From the NCBI GenBank assembly GCA_013396655.1, contig WBMV01000295.1, forward strand, positions 164,215 to 228,214: a DNA stretch of 64,000 nucleotides, in the 5' to 3' direction. This DNA comes from Campylorhamphus procurvoides. Its lineage: Eukaryota; Chordata; Aves; Passeriformes; Dendrocolaptidae. The position numbers and the translations under genes are program-made. Numbering within the stretch: position 1 is the first letter of the stretch; the number at the start of each line of letters is the position of its first letter. This document shows positions 1 through 10,451 of the stretch, in pieces. Below the pieces are notes generated by a model. It was not told where the DNA came from. It saw nothing but the letters and a program-made list of their open reading frames with translations, and ran no database searches.

Positions 1-344
1 TCCATAACAGTAAGGGAAAGTAGAATTCCCCAGACCATGGGAATAGAGTCCCAGCCTCCAACACTTCCTGTGCAAACACTCTTGTTTGAGAAAAGCAGAT
101 AAGGAAGAGGGACGAAAAAAGCAGAAGCAGATCACGACTCGTCTTACTTTTCTATCCTTTGTCACACACCACACCACATCAACACCCACAGAGACGTGCA
201 TAATCCCATTTTCAGAGCTTGGAGACTCCACAACACTCCAGGAAATTCCTGAAAGAAACAAAACCCAGAAGGCATTGTAGGTTAGTTTCTTATTCAACAC
301 TATACAAATCAAAGAGGTCTCCAGATAAATTTAATGGACTTTAC
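1..344 (-). other. TECPR1 intron, partial
   Basis: This is the start of the intron after the exon ending at 345. I see no exon, repeat or RNA gene in it. Confidence 0.9.
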
Positions 345-519
345 CTTGAGGGTTATTCCTGTCAATTCCTTCTCTCACAATAGCTTGCCCTTCCCAAAGA
401 GTTGCCCAAAGGAGGTCATAGGGCCCACAGCTGATCTGTACAACTTCACCAGGAGTGGTGATTAAGGACCACTTGGAACCTTCTGGATTGTGATGGCAGA
501 CATTTTCTCTGTACCATAC
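345..519 (-). CDS. TECPR1: TECPR1 coding exon 5 (last one in the window)
   Basis: Encodes 58 residues plus one base, from VWYRENVCHH to GIDRNNPQ. It contains the tectonin motif SCGPYDLLWATLWEG. The acceptor is acttgtctag and the donor is CAAG|gtaaag, phase 1. The next exon lies left of the window. Confidence 0.96.
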
Positions 520-3500
520 CTAGACAAGTTTTAAAAAAACACAAATAAAACCAGGAAAAATATCACTAAAACAATGAAGCCATTGAGAGAAGCATAAAGA
601 CAAACTGAAAGAACAGTCCTCCTTTAACAACGGGATTTTCTTGCATCGTATGTGGCCCTCTGACCTTTAAGGTAATTATTTATGTTGATTATGCAGCTGA
701 AGCTATTTCCTTATGTACTAAGGGAGGAGGTTGTTCCACAGAGCAGCTTTTATCATGGAATCGCATCTGGATTGGATACAGAAAACAGAAACCTATTGCT
801 ACAAGTTGTGTGTTTATTTCAACATTTAAACCACTTCAGTGCATTCCAGGGCATGTTATATAAACCAAGAATGAACAAATACATTAACACAAAAATGTTC
901 CTGTTAGCTGACAGCCTGACCTCGCTTTCACTGAACAGAGCTTGCCACAATATGGGGAAAAATTTCATTCTCTGTGCAGCCTTCAGTGGCATCCAGCCAT
1001 TTGCCAGTCTTGGACTGTGCACTTCTCTATGGATCACAGTCAAAATAGGAAGGTCAAACATAGCAAGCATCCTGTGGTGTCACATGAGTGCTCCACAACA
1101 TCCCTGCTGAGTGTTAAATCCTCATTTTTAGAAATACTTTATTTCTCTCATGACTTGTGGAAATGAAAGCATTTTACAATGGCAGCCAAGTAAGCCTGCA
1201 GACTGGGATGCTTGTCATGTATTACCAGAAAGTATGAGGCACAGGGCTTTTATTTTAAACACTTTAGCAGGACTGTTTGCCTCTCCAGGCAGTGCCAAGT
1301 GACTGAAAGCTCAGGCTATCTGTTAAAAGTATTACATACTGCCCCGTGAGACCACAGGTTAGAAAATATCTGGAGACAAAGAAATGTCAGATACATGCTG
1401 TAAGGATGAAGGAAGGAAAGCAAGAGTCAAATCTTTACAGCATTGAGCAAGAGAGGAGAGAACTCTTATCGTAGGCCTAAAACCAATAACAACAACAACA
1501 AAGAAAGATGCATAGTTTTCAAGAGAAAATAAACTGACCACATTTCAGAGCTGGATGCCACGATGCCAAGTCAGGAGGTGACTTTCTGACCAGTAAGTCT
1601 TAGAAAACAATTTTGTAAATTCCTGAATCCTTCCTGTCTCTCCAGCACAATGCTTTGCAAGAATCTCTACTAGGTTTTAAGGCTTCTTCTCTTGGTTACC
1701 AGTGCCATAGTCAGCATTCTGGGCAATTTTTCAGGATATAAGACATTACTCAGCCCAAGTTTTTAAGATTCATCTGTTCATAGAGGTTTAAGGCTTCCAT
1801 AAAACAGCAACTCTATGAGATACTTAAGCCCTTCCATGTACAACACAAATTGTTACATAATGTAGCCCCAAAGCATCCTCTGCCAGATGCACAAACAGCA
1901 TATTTCATTACCAACGTAAGACAGTAACAAACCTGCCTTGCTTCAAAAGTATTTATGTCCTTTTCATTCGTGATTTATATCAGAAAACTAGGGGACACAC
2001 ACATACCCTTCCTTGTAGAGAAACGGCCCACACTGACAAGCGGCCGAGAGGCTCATCGGTGACTTCCCACCCTCCAATGGAGATGTCATTGAACGGGTCT
2101 GGCAGCTGCTCTGGATCATCATGGGACACGATCTGAAGCAAAGGGAGGGAAAATTGAGAAGAGGAGACACTGCACTGGTGGCCTAACTTGTTTCATGCAG
2201 ACTGGTTTCTGTATCACTTCCTAAAGAGGCTGAGCATGGAGATTCTCCCTCTCACTCAAGGCTGCTACAGGCACAGAGCAGGGAAATGCTGCTGGAGCAG
2301 CAGGAAGAAGTCTGTGTTTTGCATCCTACCTAAAGGGAACTTTTACTCACAGAACAGTGCATACAGAATTGGAAAGCTGAAACATCACAAATCACAATTT
2401 TTGTATGTTCTTAGAATGCAATAACAATTATTAAAGAACAGTTATTCGTACAGATAAAGGGCACAGCTGGTGAAAGATGCTAGGCAGGTGCCACCTCAAA
2501 TGAGAGTGCTGTGTCAAGCAAGCAAAGGAGCTTAAAAAGTTGGTCTGAAATTTGCAAAGGAGCTGAGCGTCCATCTCCGATTGCATCACCATGAGATTTG
2601 GCACCTTATTACCACAGGTTACTATGAAAATTCCCAGCCTTCCATTTGTGCTACAAGAATAGCAAGCTGGAAGTCAAGGAATCCAGATCCAGCCTACAGA
2701 GAAGTGATAAAAAATTAATTTCCCTGCAGCTATAATTGATTATCTCAGAAAAACAGTTTATTTAATATTTAAAAGGTATCCAGAACCTTGGCCCAAACGT
2801 CCCGTGATTTGTATCTCCTGTATCTGATCCACCGCCTGCGTCGGACACAAGAATTCCATTTCTTATCCTTTGTGTAGGTGCTGGGGAAGTCTATGGCATA
2901 AGTCCAGCCCTGCAAACAGAGCATTTCTTGTATGAAAAACAGGACCAAGGGAAAGCCTGAAATCATAACTCACAGCAATTCTATCACAGTACAAGTTACT
3001 GTGTGTGTCTCGAGAGCCCTGATTAACAGATCAGCTAATTCCAGGAATGATTGATGAATCATGCCCAAATTCCTCTGCATGATACACACAGAATAAACAA
3101 GACACAGTAAAATATTTCACTTGCTTCATAGTAAAGATCTTAAATAACAATGGCATTCAGTTGCCAGCATTCCATGGCCTGATCAAAAGAAAAAAGCTTC
3201 TATAGAAGCTCCAATGGACATCAAAAGCCTCCAAACCAGATCCCTCCTTGTGTTGCATTAGAGTTGAGCTACTTCCCAGGAAGAAATATCCATGAGAAGT
3301 TTTACTTTACAGACCTTTTACACTTCTATAAAAGTGCCTTTTATTTTACAAATTAAGGATTCCCAGAATAGATCTGGTTTTGGTATTGTTCACCTACCCC
3401 TTTCTCTGTTGGTTCCCCTCCAATATTTTCATCCACATACCAGTCAGACTCCCACTCCCAGTGTGGTGAAGGCAGTGTGAAACTATCAAGCTGCTGATGT

Positions 3501-5498
3501 TTTAGCCCGCTCACATCACTCCACTGCCAGCGGTCACTGGGCAGTAATTTCTCACAAAAGCCACCAACTGGATTCCAGCGCTGCCAGAAATAATAAATAA
3601 AGCATTTTATTTGAGATCACATCATCTCACTGGACATCTGCAGTGGACACATTTCTTATTTTCTGCAGTAGAAGAGGAATAAATTTCTGGGGTGAATGAG
3701 AAAGCGTTCCCTCTGCGAGCCCCTCCCTAACATGGCCTTTGGGGGAAGCTGCGTGAAGTCTCAAAGAAGGGCTGACTGCAGAGCTGGGCCCAGCCAAGTC
3801 CTCTTTGCTACATGAAGAGAACATCTGATGGCATGTGTTACTCCTAGCAGTGCCTTTTGCTTTGGTGATGTATGGCCCCATGACACTGCAGCATTAAGGT
3901 AATGCTGTATAGATGGCCTTGGGATCCCTGATCTACACCTCAGACAAAGATGATTAATATCTTGTCTGCACCAGAAAAACAGCATTGCCTCTGTGCCAGA
4001 AACTGTGTCAGGATAACTGTATCAGCAAATCTCCCCTGTATCTCTGTCACACCAGAGGGTTTTTTTTCCCTAATCTGGCTTGAATCAATTACAGAACAAA
4101 TAACATGAGGATTTTCACCAATACAGCTGTCATTTTTATTTCCGTCCCCCCACTCTTACATACTATAGAAATACTTGCAAAATATGTCATGCAATACTGT
4201 CTTACATTTTAGGGCACGTGGAAAATGAGTGGTTCAAAATTCTTCTATAATTTTTAAATGAAATATTATTTACTTTTACTAAGAATGTGGCTTAGTTGCT
4301 TTGCACATTGTCTGTAAACTACTTGAGTTTGATTTTGTCCTTGTTAGCTCTTGTAGAATATTTCCTTTTGTGCTTTCTAGTATTTTGTTTTCCATTTTTC
4401 AAAGCCTAGAGCAAGCAAAACAAAAGTTTAAAAATAACAAATAAAATTTTAAGATTTGCATTTTTAAAGAACAGGTTTACAAAATTAAAGGAATGCTTTT
4501 AAATGGCTGAAAAGTTGTATCAATATGACATAATATATAAAATTAATTTGTTACATTTCTATCCTTGCAGCTAAGTTAATGTCTTTTCTCAAATTATATG
4601 TATCCCATTGTCCATTAGAAACCAGAGAAACATGCTTAGAAAGAAAATGTGCTCAGTTTTCTCTTTCAAGTAACTTCTGGTTAACTTAAAAAAATTGATA
4701 AATTTCCTTTAAACACTGTTTTAAAGACATTATTTTAAAGTACACCAGGGAGGATCATCTTAACACTTCCATACAAAAAAAGCTGGAAAGGTACTTTAAT
4801 GGAAATTCATGCCTTTATTACAGAAGTATTTGAAACACTAAACCCCAGCATTTTCTTAATAGTAATAAAAGATATTATATCTTTGATAAATAAAAAGACA
4901 ATGTATCTTCGTTGCCTGGAAGTTCCACTGAGCATTTTCTTAAGGAATTTGTGTATTTGTCACTAAGGAGAGGAAACCACTTGGTGAAAAGGGCGAATGT
5001 TCCAGTCTGAATTGGCTCACACAGAACAGCTCACACCAGCATTGCTTTTGCTAAGAGCAGGGAAGTAGAACTCCTCTGGGAATTTAAATATTGAAAGAAT
5101 AACCTGCTATTTGGCACACATATACTCTTCAGAAACTTCAGGTAATGAATGAAAACAAATAAAACTGATCAGTCTTCCTGTGAGGAAAACACGGCGAGAG
5201 AGCTGATGCAGGGATGTGCTGCCAGCCCCTTGTGCCAAGAGTGGGGTGGTACCATAGCTTGTCTTACCTGGTTCTCATAGGTCTCTTCCTGGTATCTGAT
5301 AGGAACATCCCCCGAGAACACGTAGGTGTACACTTGGTGATCACAGGCTATGCCCCAGCAGCACTGTTTGACAGCAGAGACCCGTTTGAATTCCAGCTGT
5401 GTGTCCTTGCAGAGCTCCCAGTACTGGCCAACAGTAGAGAGAGTGTAAACCCTCCCAAAAATGTCAACAGCCCACAGAAGGGAACTGGGCATGGCCAT
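345..5498 (-). CDS. TECPR1: TECPR1, tectonin beta-propeller repeat-containing protein 1 (N-terminal 279 codons; runs off the left edge)
   Basis: Five coding exons on the minus strand (5268-5498, 3398-3580, 2787-2909, 2007-2132, 345-519) join with consistent phases 0,0,0,0 and then 1. The protein starts with the tectonin-type stretch SLLWAVDIFGRVYTLS and continues with a DysF domain (roughly residues 60-180, including WEWESDWYVD and VRRRRWIRYRR). The next tectonin repeats follow (VWAVSLQG, LLWATLWEGQ). Known of the family: TECPR1 binds ATG5-ATG12 and phosphoinositide, tethers autophagosomes to lysosomes, and drives LC3 conjugation when its DysF domain senses exposed sphingomyelin. Human TECPR1 is about 1,165 aa, so roughly a quarter is present; the central PH region and the later repeats lie left of position 1. 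Two in-frame ATGs open the protein (5498 and 5492). Human numbering fits the second, but the first has the better context. Assignment rests on remembered human sequence and is very secure. Confidence 0.97.
520..2006 (-). other. TECPR1 intron
   Basis: A 1.5 kb intron. It holds a short AAC trinucleotide run near 1488-1500 and otherwise nothing recognisable. Short open frames here have no family resemblance. Confidence 0.9.
2007..2132 (-). CDS. TECPR1: TECPR1 coding exon 4
   Basis: Encodes 42 residues starting IVSHDDPEQLPDPFND and ending SVWAVSLQGR, where a tectonin repeat begins. The acceptor is tttgcttcag and the donor is AGG|gtatgt, phase 0 at both ends. It aligns without gaps to the human segment following WAK. 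Confidence 0.96.
2133..2786 (-). other. TECPR1 intron
   Basis: A 0.65 kb intron that begins with the weak donor of the DysF exon. No other feature seen. Confidence 0.9.
2787..2909 (-). CDS. TECPR1: TECPR1 coding exon 3 (DysF C part)
   Basis: Encodes 41 residues from GWTYAIDFPS to SRDVWAK, including the basic run CVRRRRWIRYRR. It includes the tryptophan in KDKKW that corresponds to human W154 when counted from the second ATG, a residue I recall as needed for sphingomyelin binding. The acceptor is ctgtttgcag. The donor is AAG|gttctg, an unusually weak match to consensus; no better GT is available before the in-frame stop, and human protein continuity requires this junction. Confidence 0.95.
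2910..3397 (-). other. TECPR1 intron
   Basis: A 0.49 kb intron between the two DysF exons. Nothing else recognisable. Confidence 0.9.
3398..3580 (-). CDS. TECPR1: TECPR1 coding exon 2 (DysF N part)
   Basis: Encodes 61 residues from RWNPVGGFCE to GEPTEKG, in phase 0 at both ends. It carries the dysferlin-type motif WEWESDWYVDENIGG. The acceptor is tttctggcag and the donor is gtaggt. The length of 183 nt is divisible by three, so skipping would keep frame. Confidence 0.96.
3581..5267 (-). other. TECPR1 intron
   Basis: A 1.7 kb intron, strongly AT-rich from about 4090 to 4900. No coding or repeat family recognised. Confidence 0.9.
5268..5498 (-). CDS. TECPR1: TECPR1 first coding exon
   Basis: Encodes 77 residues beginning MAMPSSLLWAVD and ending YENQ. 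The acceptor is tgcctttcag, with the exon starting at 5500, so two untranslated bases precede the first ATG. The donor is CCAG|gtaaga at 5267. The 5' UTR must therefore be spliced in from an upstream exon. It encodes the first tectonin-like blade and the start of the DysF region. Confidence 0.96.
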
Positions 5499-7967
5499 AT
5501 CTGAAAGGCAAAAAGGAGGCATTAATGGAAATGATGGGTTTAAAAATGGATCTTGAACTTACTGCAGATCAGTCCTGCTTTGAGCCATCAGTCAAATAAA
5601 AGATGTAAGGAATGATTTTGAAAAAGAGCCTGTGCAAAACTGGCAGCCACACCTCTTAGATAGCCCTGAAAAGCCATATGAAAGACTTTGCGACCAGCCC
5701 ACTACTGTCCATCCTACAAGAGCTCACAACATGACTGGGACAGCTGTGGCAGGCTTGGGACAGAACTCAGCTCTGAGCTGAGAGGAACCAGCACAGAGCA
5801 TTTCACAGCAGGTGGCTCCACTTGCAAGATCTGCTGATGCTGGTGGTGCTACACACTCAGCTCCACAAAGCCCTGACATCCTACAGCACCTCCTTCTCAG
5901 CCTCCTCTCCGTGTAGGCAACGTCCTTACACAGGTACAACGGCAGAGATGTGAAAGGCTTCTGTGTAAGCACAATCTAGTTTTAATCCATGGACATACTG
6001 CCTACTGCTGCCAGGAAACCTCTTTCCAAAGCACTCTGTACCAGACCCAGCCACCCTGGGATCTGATCTTTACTATGCATGATGTGATATTTATGTATAC
6101 ATGTGGCTTCACAGCAGAGGCCTGGTGGAGTCCCATTCCAGTTTTATCACATAATAACCTGTCATTTTCTGGGCACTGCAGCCCTGCCCTTCCGGGAAGG
6201 GTCAGCCCTTTACGTGAGGCCAGTCCTTTCAGAAGTCAAGCGAGGCCAGGGTATTTCTGTCACTCGACCTTTTGAGTGCCATCAAAACAGACAAACTTTG
6301 GTTGTTCTGTGTGTCTGACAGTCAGAACTACTGATGAATATTTTGAACTTTGCCTTCAGTTCCTTTACCTACACAGTGGGGGACTGGCAGCGGAGAGGTA
6401 GAAAAAAGGACTCAGATCCAACACAATGAAAGTAAAGAGGAATTCTTGCTTGGAGTCAGTGAGGCACACAGCTGCTTTGTTGTCAAATGGCAATTGTGCT
6501 TTCAACACAAGAGCCCAAGGAGAGTTGCCTGCCTGATTTCTGACTGATAGAACTGGTGGTGCAAAGGGACTGACTTGTACTGTGTATGTGAATGGCAGAG
6601 GTGAAACGGCAGAATCTGAACCAGCTGGGTCAGTGTCAAAGAAGAGCACAGTAAATTCCCATGGGATCCCAGGGAGGATGTTCCAGAAGTCTTTGATTCC
6701 TAGGACTGCTGCTGCCAAGTACCTAAAAACCTGGATCCAACAGGTGAATAACAGGTAACATTGAGAAGAAAACGCATAGCGGGAGAGAATGAGTGATGCC
6801 AGGGGAAGGCCATGAGCAAAAGTATCCTATTGGTTGTAACAAAACTAAGATGAATCCTCTAGTTTTGACCTATTTCCCCCTCATTGTTCCTGGGACTATG
6901 AAGGCATCCATCTTGTCTGCTCTTGCCTTCTTTATACCCTCCTGTAGGACAGTACAGAAGGAGATAATATAGAAAATGGAATGGAACAAAGTGAAGATAA
7001 GGTGATTATAGTGCATCATTGGGAAAATAAAGGCCATGAAAATAAGCCTTTCAGTATTAGCACTTAAAATTCTGCTAAACAGTCTATAACAGAAGAAAAT
7101 ATTATGTATTTAATCTGAAGCAACCAGAACTCCAGCAAGTCTGGAGGAAAGGAAGCATTATGGATAATGCAATGATGATAGCTACACAGCCAGGTAACAA
7201 GGAAAAGTCTCTTAAAGGTGGGCTAATATATAAATGACAGCCCAGGCAGGCAGAAAGGTATCTGGAGCAGTTCAGAAAAAGATTCAGAAAATTCCAGAGA
7301 TTATGGAGTTAGGAAAAATATAGATGGCACAGAATTAAAATAATAGAGGTAGATGCAACTGGATTAAAATAATCAAGGCAGCCAAGACAAGAGAGAGTTT
7401 CTGCATATTCTTTCATCTGAGCTTTTGAGACAGTGTTTGGAGAATGAAGGCAAAATCCCAAATGCATTTAGGATTATAAACCCATAAGATTTCACTCTAG
7501 GCCCCTCTGCACTGGCTGTGCTGCAGAAGATGCAGAGGGATGTTGCTGGATTTTGAGGGATGCTCAGTGTTTGTGGCTCGCGTGCATTTCAGTGAAGGCA
7601 GAACTTGTCAAGCATTCTCAGGGGGCTGGAAGAAAACCTCAGTTACTCCTCATCCCGCAGCCCAGGCAGGTAATTTCTGACAGAACTAAAACTGCTTAAG
7701 CGAAGCCGATATAGTGTTAATTGAAATTTCCGGTTGCCGGCGCACCGACGGCTGCAGAATGCCAGGAGCACATCCCAGCCCCCCGTGTGTCCCGGCAGAG
7801 AGGCGGTTCCCGGGGAGGCAGAGGGGGCCGGGCCGTGTCCCACGCACCGCACCGGCTCGGCCCGCACGGATTTGCCCGCAGAGCCGCCCGGGGCCCTCCC
7901 GGCCGGGCATTAAGGCCGGATCGGCTTAGGGGCCGTGCGGGGCCGGCCTTGGCCCGGGCACACCCCC

Positions 7968-8000
7968 CGCACGGACCCCGCACGGACCCCGCACACACCC
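7968..8000. repeat. Three tandem copies of an 11-bp GC-rich unit
   Basis: The unit cgcacggaccc is present at 7968-7978 and 7979-7989. A third, slightly changed copy cgcacacaccc is at 7990-8000. It lies inside the TECPR1 CpG island. Confidence 0.85.
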
Positions 8001-8140
8001 CCCGCACTCCTCTGCGCCAGGACCCGCAAACCCCCGCTCGCCCTTCCCGGCGGGGCTGCCCGCACCTCCCCACGGCTCCGCCAGCGCTGCAGCCGCCGGC
8101 GAGGGCGGCGGGCCCGACCTCCCTCCCTCCCTCCTTCCCT

Positions 8141-8141
8141 N
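8141..8141. other. Ambiguous base (N) in the assembly
   Basis: A single N in the GC-rich island, inside the best candidate donor of the TECPR1 first exon. Confidence 1.
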
Positions 8142-8259
8142 ACCGCTGAAAGGGGGCAATTGGAGCCCGTGACCCGCTGTGGTCCTGCCAACCCAGCCCA
8201 GCCTGTGGGACTGTGGGCTCTGCCCTGAACGGGCTCTGAGGCCTCGCAGAAGAAACACC

Positions 8260-9950
8260 CAGACACCCCTCCTCACTTGGGTCCTTCAGTCCTGTGGCTA
8301 GTGTGTGACTCAGGAGGAGGGAGTTCTCTCCAGGGAACCAGGTCTCACTCACTCACCCTTGTTGGCTGAGGAGATTTCCCTCGGTTTTGCCCGTAATTGT
8401 GGCTGTCCAGACACAACCTGCAGTGCCCCCCAGCAAAGGCAGGGTTTGTCTTGAAAATGCAGTTTAGCCCATGAATGGGACACATCCCTGACCCAGGCAA
8501 GGCAAGAGCACTCCAAAATTAACTTAAATCTCTTGGTTTTGGGAAAGACTGCCCTGTTCAAAGCATAGTCAGGATATTTTCAGTCCTGTTAAACTGCTTT
8601 GCAGCCATTGTCCCAATGCAGGGAGGATTTGTACAGACAGCTCCCTGCTGTTGGCTCTTCCACACTCTCCCAAACCTCACTTCTTTGAAAAGGGGATTTT
8701 TCCTTGCCACTTTGACATTCATTTTAGGGAAGTATCTTTCCCCTGATGAGGAAGTACTGCATTGGATTTGTGTTTTAAGATTTTTCTTTGGAAAAACCTC
8801 ATGTAATATTTATACCTCTACAGCTACAGGAAGCAAGAGAGCCCTTGGAGTAGGTGCCCCTTCCACAAGGGTCACCTGCAAATGGGAGGAAGGAGGCAGA
8901 AAGCAAGAGGGCAGGGATCCCCTCACCATCATGTGATGCTGGCACTGGCTTGGATTTGGGGTGATGTGACCTGTCTTCCATCTCTTTCAAGGATTTGTTT
9001 CATTTTGAAGCAAATTGCTTAATAATTTCTGGGCTTTATGCAGTATTTGTACCCCTTTCCTATGAAACGGGGCCAACCCTTCCCAACTGGACAGGGCACT
9101 ATCACGGGAGGGAGTCACCAGTGTTTGCTGTGGTGATAAGGGCTGTGTTTGTACTTGTACTGAAGGACAAACCATGATTTCCAAAACAAAAGATTTGGTG
9201 AGTCTGACAGCCCAAGAGATGAAGGTGTGGAGGGAAGAAGCCAAAGTTTTAACTGGAGTAAAAGACGTTTAATATCTTTGCAGCACCTGGCCTGGGATGT
9301 CCAGCCATGGAGATCCTGCGTTTCAGGAGCACTGAGTTTGGTGGAAGTGCTGTTGAACTCATTCCTTTAATTTGCTGTACAGGAGAAAGCAGCATCCCCC
9401 TTGCTTCCCTTTTCCTTCCTCTAGTGTTTTTCCCTAATTTCAATGTTCCTTTGAACCATGTGACTTTTCTCCTGCTTCTTCCTTGATCTCTTTTCAAAAA
9501 CTTTCCCTCTTTCTACAACATTCCTACCCCGTGCCACCAGCCCCAGAGGTCTTTCCCGTTAACACTGAAGTGTGGCTCTTCCCAGTGGGCTTGTAGGAGT
9601 TTGCAGAGGTCACTGCAGATTGCAGCAGTTTCCTTCTGAGTTTTGCTTTTCCCCTCAGACTGTGGGTTTCAGGTAAACGCAAACACACAAGGAATCCCTC
9701 TCTATATGTGTGTATATGTACAGGTTTCCCTCAACCCTTCCTAGAGCTCAGCTGAACTCGTTTGGCTACTAATGACTCGAAGTGGCTCTTGGGATTATCA
9801 CAGGTGTAGAATTGACCCCTCTTTCTGGTTCTCAGGGACACGCCAGGCTGCACAGTCGCTCCAGCTGCTGCCGACTGAAGTTTTTGGGGGTCTGAGCAGG
9901 CACGGAGCCTCATCCTCACCCTCTTCAGGCTGCCGGGTTCCAGCAGGGAT
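8260..9950. other. Intergenic spacer between TECPR1 and BRI3
   Basis: About 1.7 kb of moderate-GC DNA between two head-to-head CpG islands. A short alternating TA/TG stretch occurs near 9703-9721. No coding sequence or RNA gene is recognised. Confidence 0.75.
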
Positions 9951-9954
9951 TGCA

Positions 9955-10070
9955 TTTCACAGAACCACAGAACGGGTCAGGCTAGAAGGGATCACAGCGG
10001 GTCACCCGGCCCAACCTCCGTGCCCAGGTAGGGTCATCCCAGAGCACAGGACTGCGGTCCGGGGGAGGAG
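9955..10070 (-). mobile_element. CR1 LINE fragment (3' end)
   Basis: The run beginning ttcacagaaccacagaac resembles the degenerate terminal repeats of avian CR1 read in reverse. It continues through a CR1-like body (ggctagaagggatcac, ggcccaacctcc, then agggtcatcccagagcacaggactgcggtcc). The 3' terminus is at the low-coordinate end, so the element lies on the minus strand. It is diverged and CpG-rich, and its distal boundary is uncertain; similarity may extend to about 10120. The match is from memory of CR1 consensus sequences. Confidence 0.72.
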
Positions 10071-10269
10071 GGCACGTGGAGGGACACGGGGGGCTGAGCC
10101 AGCGTATTGAACACCCCTCGCCGGGCTCAGGGGAGAACAGCGGGCCGGCCCGGGGGGCTTGGGGGGCTCGGGCAGTGTGTTCGCAGCCCTGCTGACAGGG
10201 TGGGGGGCAGAAGGGTGCGGGGCCCGTCTGTGCAGGGCTGTTCGTGCAGGGCCGGGTGCGCGGCCCCTT

Positions 10270-10270
10270 N
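10270..10270. other. Ambiguous base (N) in the BRI3 5' UTR
   Basis: A single N ten bases upstream of the BRI3 start codon. It does not affect the protein. Confidence 1.
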
Positions 10271-10279
10271 CGGCCCAGC

Positions 10280-10451
10280 ATGGACAGCAAGCCGCTGCTG
10301 CAGGAGCGGCCCCCCGCCTACAGCCCCGCCGCGCCGCCGGGCGCACCGGGGTACGACTACGGCCACGGCAACTACGGCGCCATCCCCGCCCCGCAGCCCG
10401 GCTTCCAGCCGCCCCCGCCCTACTCCTACCCGGGCGCCGCGCCCGCCGCAG
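10280..10451 (+). CDS. BRI3: BRI3 exon 1 (coding part)
   Basis: Encodes [16 protein letters not shown] through GAAPAA, 57 codons plus one base. The donor is GCAG|gtgggt. It contains the dileucine signal and both PPxY motifs. Confidence 0.97.

Larger units (their letters stand above)
5501..8143 (-). other. TECPR1 5' intron (inferred)
   Basis: The first coding exon begins with a splice acceptor, so an upstream non-coding exon must exist. This stretch is the intron if the candidate donor at 8143 is used. It contains a CTCF-like core with one mismatch at 5804-5817 and the left half of a CpG island. Nothing else is recognised. Confidence 0.55.
7740..8250 (-). promoter_or_regulatory. TECPR1: CpG island, probable TECPR1 promoter and non-coding first exon
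   Basis: The base composition changes abruptly to GC-rich with many CpG dinucleotides, against AT-rich flanks. It lies upstream of the first coding exon, which requires a 5' UTR exon. Reading the minus strand, a near-perfect splice donor GCG|gtNagg sits at 8144/8143, interrupted by the ambiguous base 8141. A second candidate is GAG|gtgcgg at 8066/8065. No TATA box is evident, as is usual for CpG-island promoters. The transcription start cannot be placed from sequence alone. Confidence 0.6.

Noticed and set aside
7717..8352. A 211-codon minus-strand open frame and several overlapping ones in the GC-rich block
   Set aside because: CpG-island DNA has few stop codons, so long frames appear in all six frames at once. 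The products are low-complexity Arg/Pro/Gly/Ala with no family resemblance.
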